Shown piece by piece: positions 16,270 to 26,892 of a stretch of DNA of 64,000 nucleotides (position 1 is the stretch's first letter; each line of letters begins with the position of its first letter). The position numbers and the translations under genes were made by a program. The notes under the pieces were generated by a model, which had not been told where the DNA came from, made no database searches, and saw only the letters and a list, made by a program, of their open reading frames with translations. Source of the stretch: an uncultured Prevotella sp. (GTDB taxonomy: Bacteria; Bacteroidota; Bacteroidia; Bacteroidales; Bacteroidaceae); NCBI GenBank assembly GCA_946415755.1, contig CAMKTS010000001.1, forward strand, positions 1 to 64,000. Reading direction: 5' to 3'.

Positions 16270-17664
16270 TTATGCTTTGACCGTTTTGCGGCTCTTTGAC
16301 TTCAGCATACTGGCCATTTGCGGTACGAGGTTGTCAAGGTCACCGGCTCCCAGTACGATCAGCACGTCGAAATGGTGTTCCTTGACGAGTTGCAGTACCT
16401 CGTCTTTACAGATGAGTTGCTTCTCGATGCCAGGACGCAGGTTGTCATAGATCAGTTGAGAGGTGACACCCTCGATAGGTTGTTCGCGGGCGGGGTATAT
16501 CTCGGTGAGGATGACCTCGTCGAGCAAACTGAGGGCATCGGCGAAATCCTTGTAGAAGTCGCGGGTGCGTGTGTATAGGTGGGGTTGGAAGATAGCCGTG
16601 ATCTTCCGGTCACGATACAGCTCACGGATGCTGCGAGCACTCTGGTAGATCTCCTTTGGGTGATGGGCGTAGTCGCTGAGGAATACCAGTTCAGGAGTTT
16701 TGATCTTAAAGTCGAAGCGCCGTTCCACACCGCTATAGGTCATCATGCCGATGCGCAGCTCCTCGGCAGTACAGCCTGCCAGCTGTGCCATGGCCATGGC
16801 GGCAATGCCGTTCTCGATGTTGATGGGAACGGGCTGTCCCAGTTCTACGTTCCTCACACATTCGACAGGTGAGATGAAGTCGAAAGTAATCTCACCGTTC
16901 TCTATGCGGATGTTCTCGGCATGGAAGTCGCCCTCGGTGAGTGCATAGTCGTAGCGGCGCACGCCGTCGGGCAGAGACTCCTGCATCTCCAGGTCACGGT
17001 GGATGATGAGTGCGCCGTCGGGCTGGATGAGTTCTGTGTAGTGGCGGAAGCTCTCCAGATAGGCCTCCTTGGTACCGTAGATGTCGAGGTGGTCGGGGTC
17101 GGTGCTGGTAATGACGGTCATATACGGTGACAGCCAATGGAAGGAACGGTCGAACTCGTCGGCCTCGATGACGACATAGTCACTGTCGGAGAGGATGTAG
17201 TTGGTGCCGTAATTCTTGGAGATGCCGCCGAGGAAGGCATTGCAGTCGAGGTGGCTCTGGTGCATGATGTGGGCACACATGGTAGAGGTGGTCGTCTTGC
17301 CGTGAGTGCCTGCCACGCAGAGACCTTTGTGCTGACGGGTCAGCGTGCCCAGCACCTGGGCGCGCTTCTGTATCTCGAAACCGTTTTCACGGAAATATTG
17401 CAGCTCCTGATGCTCGGCAGGGATGGCGGGGGTGTAGATAACTAGACAAGTCTGCGGCTGACGGCAGGTGTGGGGAATCTCGTTGACATTTTCCTCATAG
17501 TGGATGAGCATACCCTCCTTCTCCAGCTGGCGCGTGAGCGTGCTGGGTGTCTTGTCGTAGCCGCCTACGACAAGCCCTTTCTTGATGAAGTAGCGGGCGA
17601 TGGCACTCATACCGATGCCACCGGCTCCAATGAAATATACTGCTTTGATATCTTGAATGTTCAT
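16270..17664 (-). CDS. murC: UDP-N-acetylmuramate--L-alanine ligase
   Basis: MurC adds L-alanine to UDP-MurNAc, the first amino acid of the peptidoglycan stem, in the cytoplasm. The N-terminal Rossmann loop (FIGAGGIGMSAIA), the ATP P-loop GTHGKTTTST (about residue 118) and the central EADEFDRSF segment are typical Mur ligase features. The full 464 residues cover the three domains. It follows murG by 12 bp and precedes ftsQ by 24 bp. Confidence 0.96.
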   Translation of the reverse strand: MNIQDIKAVYFIGAGGIGMSAIARYFIKKGLVVGGYDKTPSTLTRQLEKEGMLIHYEENVNEIPHTCRQPQTCLVIYTPAIPAEHQELQYFRENGFEIQKRAQVLGTLTRQHKGLCVAGTHGKTTTSTMCAHIMHQSHLDCNAFLGGISKNYGTNYILSDSDYVVIEADEFDRSFHWLSPYMTVITSTDPDHLDIYGTKEAYLESFRHYTELIQPDGALIIHRDLEMQESLPDGVRRYDYALTEGDFHAENIRIENGEITFDFISPVECVRNVELGQPVPINIENGIAAMAMAQLAGCTAEELRIGMMTYSGVERRFDFKIKTPELVFLSDYAHHPKEIYQSARSIRELYRDRKITAIFQPHLYTRTRDFYKDFADALSLLDEVILTEIYPAREQPIEGVTSQLIYDNLRPGIEKQLICKDEVLQLVKEHHFDVLIVLGAGDLDNLVPQMASMLKSKSRKTVKA

Positions 17665-17676
17665 GGGTCTAATACT

Positions 17677-18798
17677 TTAATGCGTTTGATGGGACTCGGC
17701 GAGGGCGATGACCTCACGGGCTATCACCTCGGCAGAGTCGGGGAGTGCCATCTTTAATATGTTCTCGTTCAGGCTCTTCAGCTTGGCATCGTCTTTGACG
17801 GTGTCAAGGGCCAGCGGCAGGAGAACCTTTGGGGCTTCGGCATCCTTGACGTAGAGGGCGGCCTGCTTGTTGACAAGGGCCAGGGCATTCTTGGTCTGGT
17901 GGTCTTCGGCCACATTGGGCGAGGGAACGAGGATGACGGGTTTGCCCAACAGGCAGAACTCGCTGATGCTGCCTGCTCCGGCACGGCTTACGACGAGGTT
18001 GGCGGCCTTGTAGGCTGCTCCCATGTCAGCAATGAAATCGCAGACCACGATGTTGTCGGGTTTGCCGTCTTTCAGACGATTGGCAATCTCTGCACTGTAG
18101 TATTTGCCAGTCTGCCAGATGAGTTGTACGCCACTGTCCTTGATGGTCTCAAGATGCTGCATCACACTCTCGTTGATGGTACGGGCACCGAGACTGCCGC
18201 CGACGAGCAGGATGGTCTTCTTTGCGGGGTCTAAACCGAAGGAACGTACGGCCTCATCATGTGAGACGGTTGTCTCCAATAACTGTTGGCGCACGGGGTT
18301 GCCTGTCAGCATGATTTTCTCGGCAGGGAAGAAGCGTTCCATTCCCTCGTATGCCACACATATTTTGGCAGCCTGCCGTGCCAATTGCTTGTTGGTGAGA
18401 CCGGCATAGCTGTTCTGTTCCTGTAGCAGGGTAGGGATGCCTAAGCTGTTGGCAGCACCCAGTGCCGCACTGCTGGCATAGCCGCCTACACCAACGGCTA
18501 CCTGAGGGTGGAATTCTTGCAAGATCTTCTTGGCCAGCCATTTGCTGCGGAAGTAGTCGATGGCCACGCCGATATTGGCTGGTTTCCATAACGGACGGAA
18601 GAAGCCACGGATGGGCAGACCCTTGATGTCGTAGCCAGCAGCCGGTACGCGCTGCATTTCCATGCGTCCCTGTGCTCCGATGAACAGTATCTTTGCGTCA
18701 GGGCGTAATGTCTTGACGGCATTGGCAATCGACACGGCCGGGAAGATATGGCCTCCCGTACCGCCACCGCTGATAATCACTCTTAACTCATTCTTCAT
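17677..18798 (-). CDS. murG: Lipid II-forming GlcNAc transferase MurG
   Basis: MurG transfers GlcNAc from UDP-GlcNAc to lipid I on the cytoplasmic face of the membrane. The N-terminal GGGTGGHIFPA loop and the C-terminal donor-binding VSRAGAGSISE segment are hallmarks of this GT28 enzyme, and the 373-residue length is standard. Its start overlaps the end of ftsW by 11 bp, indicating translational coupling. Confidence 0.96.
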   Translation of the reverse strand: MKNELRVIISGGGTGGHIFPAVSIANAVKTLRPDAKILFIGAQGRMEMQRVPAAGYDIKGLPIRGFFRPLWKPANIGVAIDYFRSKWLAKKILQEFHPQVAVGVGGYASSAALGAANSLGIPTLLQEQNSYAGLTNKQLARQAAKICVAYEGMERFFPAEKIMLTGNPVRQQLLETTVSHDEAVRSFGLDPAKKTILLVGGSLGARTINESVMQHLETIKDSGVQLIWQTGKYYSAEIANRLKDGKPDNIVVCDFIADMGAAYKAANLVVSRAGAGSISEFCLLGKPVILVPSPNVAEDHQTKNALALVNKQAALYVKDAEAPKVLLPLALDTVKDDAKLKSLNENILKMALPDSAEVIAREVIALAESHQTH

Positions 18799-20038
18799 AT
18801 CCTATTTCATTTTTTTCATTATTCTTTTTGGCAGAACGGCTCACACTCAGGATGGCACCGATATAGGCACAGTTGATGATGGTAGAGGTGCCACCCTTGG
18901 AGATGAGCGGCAGGGGCTGGCCGGTGACAGGTGCCAACCCGACGGCCACCATCATGTTGAATGCAGCCTGAATCACCAAGAGCAATCCCAGTCCCATAGC
19001 CAGGAAGGCAGGGAAATTGTTCTCGCAGCGTGAGGCAATACGCGCGCAGCGGTAGAGCAGGACAATATAGAGGAACGCCACAAAGGCCGCCCCGATGATA
19101 CCCAGCTCCTCGATGATGATGGCGTAGATGAAATCGGAGAAAGCCTGTGCCAGGAAGTCGCGCTCGGTGGACTTGCCCGGTCCTTTTCCAAGGATGCCGC
19201 TCGACACGATGGAGATGTTGGCATGTGCCACCTGTGCGTCCTTGTCGAGGTCGTAGTCCTGGGGTGACACATCGTTCTTTCCGAAGTTGAGGATTCGTCC
19301 TTTCCAGGTATCTGCGCGGTGGAGCATCTTTTCCAGCGGGTTTTTCTTTTTCTTTGCCTTGTCGGTCTGTTCCACCTTGGTCAGTTGTTTGTCTTCAGCA
19401 GTGGTGTCGTGGCCCACAATCATTACCATAGAGATGGCGGTGACACCCAGAAAGATGATGATGGCAGCCAGTTTTCCCAGCTGGCGCAAGGGTACCAGTC
19501 CGATGAACATCATCAGGAACACCACGGCAAAGAGCAGTGCTGCTGTAGAGAGATTCTCCAGTCCGATGAGCAGACAGGTGGGTAGTGTAATCCACAGTAT
19601 CCACTTGAAGGCATTCTTGTCGGCCCCGTTCTCCCGTTGCATGGCACTGAGGATCTGTGCCACGGCCAGCACAATGGTGCCCTTGGCAATCTCTGACGGC
19701 TGGAAGGTGAAGCCGAAGAGCGAGATGACACGGTTGGCACCGTTGATGGTCTGTCCGCCGACAAGCACCCACAGCAATGTGAAGGCACTGACCAACAGCA
19801 GGAAAGGTGTCATCAGCTTGAAGTAACGGCAGGGTATGTTCAAGGTGATGACAGCCACCACGGCCCCGAAGACGATCATGCCGGCATGATAGACGATAGG
19901 GCCTATGTAGTTGTGACTCTTATAGGTCAGTCCGCTGGATGCCGAGAAGACTTCCACGATACTGATCATGCAGAGGAAGAAGAACACCATCCAGATGACC
20001 TTGTCGCCCTTGAAGATATTGCCGATTTTCTTGTTCAT
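18788..20038 (-). CDS. ftsW: Septal peptidoglycan polymerase FtsW
   Basis: FtsW is a SEDS-family glycosyltransferase that polymerises lipid II at the septum with FtsI. The protein has about ten predicted transmembrane helices and the family motifs FQPSEIAKG near the middle and LPLISKGGTS near the C-terminus. A cytoplasmic or periplasmic Lys-rich loop (KAKKKKNPLEKML) is longer than in model Proteobacteria. Its pairing with ftsI in the same operon fits the septal rather than the elongasome role. Confidence 0.94.
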   Translation of the reverse strand: MNKKIGNIFKGDKVIWMVFFFLCMISIVEVFSASSGLTYKSHNYIGPIVYHAGMIVFGAVVAVITLNIPCRYFKLMTPFLLLVSAFTLLWVLVGGQTINGANRVISLFGFTFQPSEIAKGTIVLAVAQILSAMQRENGADKNAFKWILWITLPTCLLIGLENLSTAALLFAVVFLMMFIGLVPLRQLGKLAAIIIFLGVTAISMVMIVGHDTTAEDKQLTKVEQTDKAKKKKNPLEKMLHRADTWKGRILNFGKNDVSPQDYDLDKDAQVAHANISIVSSGILGKGPGKSTERDFLAQAFSDFIYAIIIEELGIIGAAFVAFLYIVLLYRCARIASRCENNFPAFLAMGLGLLLVIQAAFNMMVAVGLAPVTGQPLPLISKGGTSTIINCAYIGAILSVSRSAKKNNEKNEIGYEE

Positions 20039-20044
20039 TTACTT

Positions 20045-20101
20045 CATTCTTTTTCGTAATAACGATGTTTCGATATTCCGATATTCCGATGTTTCGATAT
20101 T
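20045..20101. repeat. Octad repeats between murD and ftsW
   Basis: Tandem units of the type TTTCGATA and TTCCGATA fill the gap after the murD stop codon. Confidence 0.85.
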
Positions 20102-21433
20102 CTACAGATTCCTGGCCAGCTCCTTGAATTGCTCGCCACGGTCTTCCATATTCTTAAACAGATCGAACGAGGCGCAGCAGGGAGAAAGCAGCACCGTCAT
20201 GCCCGGTTCTGCCAACTCGTAGCAGGCTTCGATGCATTCTTTCATGGAGTGGGTATCACGCACGGGGATGCCCAGCGAGTCGAAATTGTCGTGCAGCTTC
20301 TGGTTGTCGGCACCGAGATATACCAGACCAGCACATTTCTCCTTGACCAGTGGCTTGATGGGGTCGTAGTCGTTACCCTTGTCCTTGCCACCGATAATCA
20401 GGATAGTCTTGGTCTTCATCGACTCCAGGGCATACCAGCAGGCATCGACGTTGGTGGCCTTCGAGTCGTTGATATATTGTACGCCACGCACGGTGCATAC
20501 CTTCTCCAGACGGTGTTCTACACCAGGAAAGTCGCCGAGACTCTTGCGGATGGCCTCCTTCTTGATACCTGCAATGTTGGAGGCGATACCAGCTGCCAGA
20601 GAGTTGTAGATATTGTGCTTGCCGGTGAGGCTGAGTGCCTCTTGCTCCATATTGAATGGGGTGGGTTGCTCTATGGTATACTGCCCCTCCTCGATGTAGC
20701 CGATACTGCCTTTCTCCTTCAGTTCAGAGAAGGGATACTGGATGGCCTTGATGTCGTACTTTGCCAGTTCACGCTTGATGATAGGGTCGTCGTTCCAGTA
20801 GATGAAAGCATCCTGTGGTGTCTGGTTCTGGATGATACGCATCTTGGAGTCCACATAGTTCTGCATCTTGAAGTCGTAACGGTCCAGATGGTCGGGCGTG
20901 ATGTTCAGCAAGATGGCCACATTGGCACGGAAGTCGTACATGTTGTCCAACTGGAAGGAAGACAGCTCGATGATGTAGTATTCGTGTGGATCTTCAGCCA
21001 CCTGCAGAGCCAGCGAGTTGCCGATGTTGCCAGCCAGTCCGGTATCATAGCCCGCTGCCTTGAAGATATGGTAGATGAGGCTCGTCGTGGTGGTCTTGCC
21101 ATTGGACCCTGTGATACAGATCATCTTCGAGGTGGTATAGCGTCCGGCAAACTCTATCTCGCTGATGACAGGGATGCCACGTTCCTTTACCTTGACCATC
21201 ATGGGTGCCGTATCAGGGATGCCGGGACTCTTGATAATCTCATCGGCATGGAGGATTTTTTCTTCTGTATGATGGCTTTCCTCCCACGCAATCTGGTGGT
21301 CGTCAAGAAGCTTCTTATACTTGTCTTTGATAGGAGACAGGTCGCTGACAAAGACTTCAAAGCCCTCTTTCTTGGCAAGAACGGCGGCACCAGCTCCGCT
21401 TTCTCCAGCTCCTAATATTACAATTCTTTTCAT
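20102..21433 (-). CDS. murD: UDP-N-acetylmuramoyl-L-alanine--D-glutamate ligase
   Basis: MurD adds D-glutamate to UDP-MurNAc-L-Ala. The start is set at the ATG giving MKRIVILGAGESGAG, the normal MurD N-terminus; a longer reading to 21577 would add 48 unrelated residues overlapping mraY. The ATP loop GSNGKTTTT (about residue 110), NITPDHLDRY, and the C-terminal GGKDKGND segment are all as expected over 443 residues. Octad repeats flank the gene on both sides. Confidence 0.95.
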   Translation of the reverse strand: MKRIVILGAGESGAGAAVLAKKEGFEVFVSDLSPIKDKYKKLLDDHQIAWEESHHTEEKILHADEIIKSPGIPDTAPMMVKVKERGIPVISEIEFAGRYTTSKMICITGSNGKTTTTSLIYHIFKAAGYDTGLAGNIGNSLALQVAEDPHEYYIIELSSFQLDNMYDFRANVAILLNITPDHLDRYDFKMQNYVDSKMRIIQNQTPQDAFIYWNDDPIIKRELAKYDIKAIQYPFSELKEKGSIGYIEEGQYTIEQPTPFNMEQEALSLTGKHNIYNSLAAGIASNIAGIKKEAIRKSLGDFPGVEHRLEKVCTVRGVQYINDSKATNVDACWYALESMKTKTILIIGGKDKGNDYDPIKPLVKEKCAGLVYLGADNQKLHDNFDSLGIPVRDTHSMKECIEACYELAEPGMTVLLSPCCASFDLFKNMEDRGEQFKELARNL

Positions 21434-21435
21434 TG

Positions 21436-21474
21436 TCGTGATGTTGTTATTCCGATGTTTCGAGATTTCGATGA
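21436..21474. repeat. Octad-type repeats between mraY and murD
   Basis: Two or three degenerate TTCCGATG / TTTCGAGA units lie between the two genes. Confidence 0.6.
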
Positions 21475-22746
21475 TTATCTTATCTTCAGTGTGATGATTG
21501 TCAGCGCTGCCAGGATGATGGTGGTAATCCAGAAGCGGATGGTAATCTTTGACTCGTGGAACGGACGGTGGGGCCATCCCTTAAGAAGATAGGTGCTGGT
21601 CTGGTCGAGTTGCGAGTCCAGTTTGCGGAAGGTGTCGTGGATGGGGGTGGCACGGAACACGCGGACACGCTTGCCCTTGCGCTTCTGGATCTTGAACCAT
21701 TGCGTCTGGATGATGACACTGAGACTCTCGATAAAGAAGATGCCGCACAGGATGGGTAGCATCAGTTCCTTGTGGATGATGACGGCACATACACCGATGA
21801 TACCGCCGATGGTCAGCGACCCTGTGTCGCCCATGAATACCTGTGCAGGATAGGCATTATACCATAGGAAACCGACCATGGCCCCCACGAAGGCACTGAG
21901 GAATACCACCAGTTCCTGTGAGCCAGGGATGTACATGATGTCGAAGTAGGCTGCATAGACGATATGCGATGACACGTAGGCAAAGATGAGCAGTGCCACG
22001 CCGATGATGGCGGAGTTACCGGCACACATGCCGTCCATGCCGTCGTTGAGGTTGGCACCGTTGGAGACGGCCGTCACTACGATGATGGTCATCAGGATGA
22101 AGATAATCCAGCCCGCAGCCACTTTGTACTCGCCAAGAAAGCTCATCACGTCAGAGTAGTTGAGGTTGTGGTTCTTGATGAAGGGGATAGTAGTCTGCAG
22201 AGACTTGACAGCCTCCGTTTTGTGCTTCACCACGATTTCCTGGTTCTGCTGCGATTCGGAAACATTCTCGCGGACTACGGCATCGGGACTGAGCCACAGC
22301 GTGATACCCACGATGAAACCGATGCTTACCTGCCCGATAATCTTATACAGTCCTTTCAGTCCCTCCTTGTTTTTCCGGAAAATCTTGATGTAGTCGTCCA
22401 TGAACCCCAGGAAGCCAAGCCATACTGTAGTAACGATCATCAGCAGCAGGTAGATATTGCGCATGCGTCCCAGCAGCAGTACGGGAATCAGGATGCTCAC
22501 GATGATGATGATGCCACCCATGGTGGGCACGCCCTTCTTCTCGATGCCGAAGGGGTCGATGCTGACATCGCGGGCTGTCTCAGAGATGTTACGTCGCTTC
22601 ATCCATTTGATGAAGTATTCGCCAAACCACGCCGAGATAATCAACGACAGGATCAGTGCCAGCAGTGAACGGAACGAGATGTACGACCAGATATGTGCTC
22701 CCGGTATATTGAACTGTTCTAAGAATCTGAAGATGTAGTATAGCAT
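21475..22746 (-). CDS. mraY: Phospho-N-acetylmuramoyl-pentapeptide transferase MraY
   Basis: MraY makes lipid I by transferring phospho-MurNAc-pentapeptide to undecaprenyl phosphate in the inner membrane. About ten hydrophobic helices, the GFMDDYIKI motif, the NLNDGMDGM motif (Mg-binding Asp region) and a C-terminal segment around RVRVFRATPIHDTF place it firmly. At 423 residues it is longer than the proteobacterial enzyme because of an extra periplasmic stretch (about 150-200), which is usual in this phylum. Confidence 0.95.
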   Translation of the reverse strand: MLYYIFRFLEQFNIPGAHIWSYISFRSLLALILSLIISAWFGEYFIKWMKRRNISETARDVSIDPFGIEKKGVPTMGGIIIIVSILIPVLLLGRMRNIYLLLMIVTTVWLGFLGFMDDYIKIFRKNKEGLKGLYKIIGQVSIGFIVGITLWLSPDAVVRENVSESQQNQEIVVKHKTEAVKSLQTTIPFIKNHNLNYSDVMSFLGEYKVAAGWIIFILMTIIVVTAVSNGANLNDGMDGMCAGNSAIIGVALLIFAYVSSHIVYAAYFDIMYIPGSQELVVFLSAFVGAMVGFLWYNAYPAQVFMGDTGSLTIGGIIGVCAVIIHKELMLPILCGIFFIESLSVIIQTQWFKIQKRKGKRVRVFRATPIHDTFRKLDSQLDQTSTYLLKGWPHRPFHESKITIRFWITTIILAALTIITLKIR

Positions 22747-22747
22747 G

Positions 22748-22786
22748 TGATGAAGATTAAAGATTAAAAATTAAAGATTAAAAATC
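22748..22786. repeat. Heptad repeats between murE and mraY
   Basis: Units AAGATTA and AAAATTA alternate across the 24-bp gap and reach into the murE stop codon region. Confidence 0.75.
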
Positions 22787-24225
22787 TCACGAACCACCTC
22801 GCGGTCGTCGAAGTGGTGCTTCACACCCTTGATTTCCTGATAGTCCTCATGGCCCTTGCCGGCTATCAGGATGACATCACCCTTCTGAGCCAACATGGCA
22901 GCCGTCTTGATGGCCTCGCGGCGGTCGGCAATCGAGATGACTTTCTTCATCTGCTTCTGGTCGAGTCCGGCCAGCATGTCGTTGATGATATCCTGAGGCT
23001 CCTCGAAACGGGGATTGTCACTGGTGATGATGACGCGGTCGCTCTGTTTGACAGCCTCCTGGGCCATCAGCGGCCGCTTTCCCTTGTCGCGGTTGCCACC
23101 GGCACCGCAGACGGTGATGACCTGTCCGCCCTTTCCGTCAAGAACCTCATGGATGGCATTGAGCACATTCTCCAGCGCATCGGGGGTGTGGGCATAGTCT
23201 ACGATGGCTGTCACACCCTCTGTCGAGCGGATGGGTTCCAAACGTCCTGCCACACTCTTCAGGGTGCTCATCACCACTAAGATGTCCTCAGGCTGCTTGC
23301 CTAACATGACGGCAGCACCATATACGGCCAACAGGTTCGATACATTGAACTTGCCGATGAACTGTACGCCCACCTCATGGCCATCGATGTCGAGGTACAT
23401 GCCTTCGAAATGGCACTCGATGATGCGCGCGCGGAAGTCGGCCATGCGCTGGGTGGAGTAGGTCTTGACGCTGGCCTTGGTGTTCTGTACCATGAACATG
23501 CCGTTCTTGTCATCGGCATTGGTGATGGCAAAGGCATCCTTGCCGAGTCCGTCGAAGAAGGCCTTCTTGGCATCGCGGTAGTTCTCGAAGGTCTTGTGGT
23601 AGTCCAGGTGGTCGCGGGTGAGGTTGGTAAACAGTCCACCGGCAAACTTCAGTCCGCCGATGCGCTTCTGGGCGATGGCGTGGCTGGAACATTCCATGAA
23701 GGCGTATTCGCAGCCTGCCTCCATCATCCTGTGCAGCAGCTTGTTCAGCTCGATAGGGTCGGGGGTGGTGTGGTCGGCGGGAATAGCCTCGTCCTCAATA
23801 TAGTTGCATACCGTAGAGAGCAGTCCGCATTTGTGTCCGAATTTTCGGAACATATTATATAATAAGGTGGCGATGGTGGTCTTGCCATTGGTGCCCGTCA
23901 CACCTACGAGTTTCAGTTTCAGCGATGGTTCTCCATAAAACATGGTGGCCACCTTTCCCACGGCATCCTCGGTGGAAGCCACCGTTACGTAGGTAATGCC
24001 CGTCTTGCATTCTGATGGCAGGTGTTCGCACAGGATGGCAGCAGCCCCCAGTTCGATGGCCTTGGGAATGTATTGATGACCATCCGTCTGCGTGCCGGGA
24101 ATGGCTACGAAGAGATGATGACCTTCGATGCGGCGTGAGTCGATGTTCACCCCTGTGATTTCCACGTCAATGTCTCCCAGGACATTGAGCACCTCTACGT
24201 GTTTGAGCAGTTCACTTAGTTTCAT
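22771..24225 (-). CDS. murE: UDP-MurNAc-tripeptide ligase MurE (probably meso-diaminopimelate adding)
   Basis: MurE adds the third stem residue. The ATP loop GTNGKTT (about residue 112), the nucleotide-binding N-terminus with [12 protein letters not shown], and the C-terminal SDNPRFEEP motif are present. The DNPR form of that motif is the one associated with meso-diaminopimelate rather than lysine, so a DAP-type peptidoglycan is expected. The length (484 residues) is normal. It lies 10 bp downstream of ftsI. Confidence 0.95.
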   Translation of the reverse strand: MKLSELLKHVEVLNVLGDIDVEITGVNIDSRRIEGHHLFVAIPGTQTDGHQYIPKAIELGAAAILCEHLPSECKTGITYVTVASTEDAVGKVATMFYGEPSLKLKLVGVTGTNGKTTIATLLYNMFRKFGHKCGLLSTVCNYIEDEAIPADHTTPDPIELNKLLHRMMEAGCEYAFMECSSHAIAQKRIGGLKFAGGLFTNLTRDHLDYHKTFENYRDAKKAFFDGLGKDAFAITNADDKNGMFMVQNTKASVKTYSTQRMADFRARIIECHFEGMYLDIDGHEVGVQFIGKFNVSNLLAVYGAAVMLGKQPEDILVVMSTLKSVAGRLEPIRSTEGVTAIVDYAHTPDALENVLNAIHEVLDGKGGQVITVCGAGGNRDKGKRPLMAQEAVKQSDRVIITSDNPRFEEPQDIINDMLAGLDQKQMKKVISIADRREAIKTAAMLAQKGDVILIAGKGHEDYQEIKGVKHHFDDREVVREIFNL

Positions 24226-24235
24226 AGATGACGGG

Positions 24236-26374
24236 TTAAATATTATTGTCCAATGTCAGTATACACTCGCAGCCCTCCATGACCGCCTTGCCGGCAGGAT
24301 AGCTTTGCCGCTTTACCTTGCCACGGCCTTGGAGCTTTACGCGCAGTCCGCGGCTTTCCAGCAGGTATACGGCATCTTTGGCTCCCATGCCTGTAACGTC
24401 GGGGGTGATGTCGTGACTGCTGTTCTCCGGCTGACTGACGCGCTTGTCAACGCCCAGTTTTGTCAGGATATAGTTGGCATCTGCCGCATTGCCGTTCTTT
24501 ACGTCGGGGATGACGATGGAGTTCTCGTCGTGGGCATCTTCTACACGCATCTTCAGATGACGGGCCATCACCCCTTCTGCAATATGGTGGAACACCACGC
24601 CCGACATGCCACCGCCAGAGGCAGGCAGCCCGGACTTCTTGATACAAACGATGCAGGTGTAGCGCGGGTCATCAGCAGGGAAGTAGCCTGCAAACGACAG
24701 CCAGTATTGCACGATGCCACTCTTGTAGCCAGCCTTGCCTTGTGACACCTGTGCCGTGCCCGTCTTGCCGGCCACCTTGAAGTGGGGAGAACCGGCCTTG
24801 CGCCCCAGTCCCTGGCTGACGACATGCTCCAGAATGGTCTGCATGGTCTTGATGGCCTCTGGCTTTGCGATACGTTCCTTGATGACTTCGGGCTGGAACT
24901 CCCTGATGGTCTCACCGTTCTTGATGACCTTCTTGACGAAGCGCGGGCGCATCATCTTACCATTGTTGGCAATGGCATTGTAGAAGGTGACGGTGTTGAT
25001 GGGAGCAATCTGTGTCTCATAGCCGATACTCATCCAAGGCAGTGTCGTCGCATACCAATCGTCATCGTAATGTCCGTTCTTCTTTCTTTGCGGCATGCGG
25101 ATAATAGGCTTCCGGTATCCTGGCAGGATGTTCTGCAGTTTGAGGTCTTCGCCGATGCCTATGCGGTACAGTCCCTTGACATAGCGTTCTGCCTGGTCGT
25201 GATAAATCTTGTCGATGACATGGCTCACACCGATGTTCGAGCTGACCTCCAGTGTGCGGGCCACATTGATGTCGCCATAGCCGCCGCGCCGCCAGTTGTG
25301 GTCTTTCATCTCCCTGCCGTACATCGGCATCACGCCACATCCTGTGTGGATGACGTAGCTGGTGTCTAACTTGTGACCGTTGATGTTCAGTCCGTCGTCC
25401 AGTGCCACGAGGAAGGAGGCCGTCTTGAAGACAGAGCCTGGCTCACAGCGGTAGCTGATGGCCGAGTTGACGGCCTCGATATACTTGCCTTCTTCGTTGC
25501 GGATCATGTTGACGATGGCCTTGATGTCACCGGTCTTCACTTCCATCAGGATGGCCACCCCCATCTCGCCGTTCACCTGTGGACTCTTCAGCATGTCCAG
25601 CAGTGAGCGTTCGGCCAGGTCCTGCATGTTGACATCGATGGTGGTAACAATGTCACCGCCGTCAATGGGCAGGGTAACGGGGATGTTCATGTATTTGTTG
25701 AGAATCTTGCGACGGCCAGTAATGCCTGGTGTGCCTCTCAGGATGGAGTCGTAGCTGAGTTCCAGTCCGTAGTAGGCAGAGTCTTTGGCACCATAGAGTC
25801 CGCCCATGGTGCGCAGGGCCAGCGAGCCGAAGGGGCGTCGGCGCGAGTTGAACGGTTCCTCATGGAAGCCGCTCTTATACTTGGGCATGTTAAAGAAAGG
25901 CAGACTTTTCACTTCCACGTAGGTGTTGTAGTCGATGCGGCGCGGCCAGATGGGCCAGTGGCGTGCTCCCACCGTGCCGTTCCTGTTGACGTGGTGCCTT
26001 CCTTCCTCCAACAGGTGCTTGAATTCGTCGGGTGTCAGTTTGGGGAATATCTTATGGAGTCCTTCGCATACGGAATCCACTTTTGCCAGCCAGAGCGAGT
26101 CGTTTTCGAAGGCTGCCGCCTGAAAGTCCATGAAGACTTTGTATTCTGGGATGGAGGTGGCCATCAGCTGTCCGTCACAGCTGAGAATATTTCCACGGTT
26201 GGGCTTCACGCTCACCGAGTCGCGCTTCAGTCGGTCGGCAACCTCCGTCCAGTATTGTTTTTTGGCGGTCATAATATAGAGGGCCTTGCCGATGACGGCA
26301 AAACCGATGAGCGTCAATACCACGGCGATGGCCATATAACGCGGCATTACTTTATCGTTGTCAAACTTGCTCAC
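24236..26374 (-). CDS. ftsI: Septal transpeptidase FtsI (class B PBP) with PASTA domain
   Basis: FtsI (PBP3) cross-links septal peptidoglycan together with FtsW. A single N-terminal transmembrane helix (about 12-33) anchors it. The PBP dimerisation region follows, then the transpeptidase with SVFK (Ser near 311), SSN (near 379) and KTGTAQ (near 538). The last 60 or so residues ([19 protein letters not shown] onward) form one PASTA domain, common in Bacteroidota FtsI but absent from E. coli. At 712 residues it is full length. It lies between the FtsL-like gene and murE. Confidence 0.95.
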   Translation of the reverse strand: MSKFDNDKVMPRYMAIAVVLTLIGFAVIGKALYIMTAKKQYWTEVADRLKRDSVSVKPNRGNILSCDGQLMATSIPEYKVFMDFQAAAFENDSLWLAKVDSVCEGLHKIFPKLTPDEFKHLLEEGRHHVNRNGTVGARHWPIWPRRIDYNTYVEVKSLPFFNMPKYKSGFHEEPFNSRRRPFGSLALRTMGGLYGAKDSAYYGLELSYDSILRGTPGITGRRKILNKYMNIPVTLPIDGGDIVTTIDVNMQDLAERSLLDMLKSPQVNGEMGVAILMEVKTGDIKAIVNMIRNEEGKYIEAVNSAISYRCEPGSVFKTASFLVALDDGLNINGHKLDTSYVIHTGCGVMPMYGREMKDHNWRRGGYGDINVARTLEVSSNIGVSHVIDKIYHDQAERYVKGLYRIGIGEDLKLQNILPGYRKPIIRMPQRKKNGHYDDDWYATTLPWMSIGYETQIAPINTVTFYNAIANNGKMMRPRFVKKVIKNGETIREFQPEVIKERIAKPEAIKTMQTILEHVVSQGLGRKAGSPHFKVAGKTGTAQVSQGKAGYKSGIVQYWLSFAGYFPADDPRYTCIVCIKKSGLPASGGGMSGVVFHHIAEGVMARHLKMRVEDAHDENSIVIPDVKNGNAADANYILTKLGVDKRVSQPENSSHDITPDVTGMGAKDAVYLLESRGLRVKLQGRGKVKRQSYPAGKAVMEGCECILTLDNNI

Positions 26375-26415
26375 CTTGTATACCTTATTCTATTTATAAT
26401 CTATTCTATTGTTTA

Positions 26416-26889
26416 CTACTCCGGAATCTCGATGATGTATGGCGGCTGGTCTGCCTGGTGTAACAGCGAGTCCTTGTTGCTTTTCAGCATTTCGAGCACA
26501 TGGCTCTCGCGACATTTCTCCGTCAGTGTGCTTGATGAGGAGAGTGCCTTGTATTTCGCATCCTTCAGTTCTGTCTCCAGGCGGTCGATGGTAATCATGT
26601 CCTGTTGGCACTGGTAGCGGAAGGCGACATAGATAATGGCAAACGACACGATGAGTACAAACAGCCAGATCTGTCCGCGTATCAGCTGAGTGGTCAACAG
26701 GTCGCCACCCAGAATGGTGCGCAGGGAGAGCTGCTGCGAGGGCTTGGGGTCTTCCTCGGTGGCTGTCTCCTTGATTTTCTGGAGTGTCTCCTTCAGTTTC
26801 TTCTCTTCCTGAACCTCAGGGACCTCCTGGGTATCCACGATATCCAGGTCAATCTGAATCGGCTCGTTCTGTATGTTGTCTTCTGCCAT
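26416..26889 (-). CDS. ftsL: FtsL-like cell division protein
   Basis: A 157-residue bitopic protein with an acidic cytoplasmic N-terminus, one transmembrane helix (about 72-92, IWLFVLIVSFAIIYVAF) and a short heptad-like periplasmic helix (about 98-140). Its place between rsmH and ftsI, and the single-helix plus coiled-coil layout, match the FtsL-like putative division proteins of Bacteroidota. Sequence identity to E. coli FtsL is not expected. The gap to rsmH is 3 bp, so the two are tightly coupled. Confidence 0.82.
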   Translation of the reverse strand: MAEDNIQNEPIQIDLDIVDTQEVPEVQEEKKLKETLQKIKETATEEDPKPSQQLSLRTILGGDLLTTQLIRGQIWLFVLIVSFAIIYVAFRYQCQQDMITIDRLETELKDAKYKALSSSSTLTEKCRESHVLEMLKSNKDSLLHQADQPPYIIEIPE

Positions 26890-26892
26890 AGT

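Noticed and set aside
20129..21415. 428-residue frame opposite murD
   Set aside because: Antisense to a full-length MurD with all motifs; no motif of its own.
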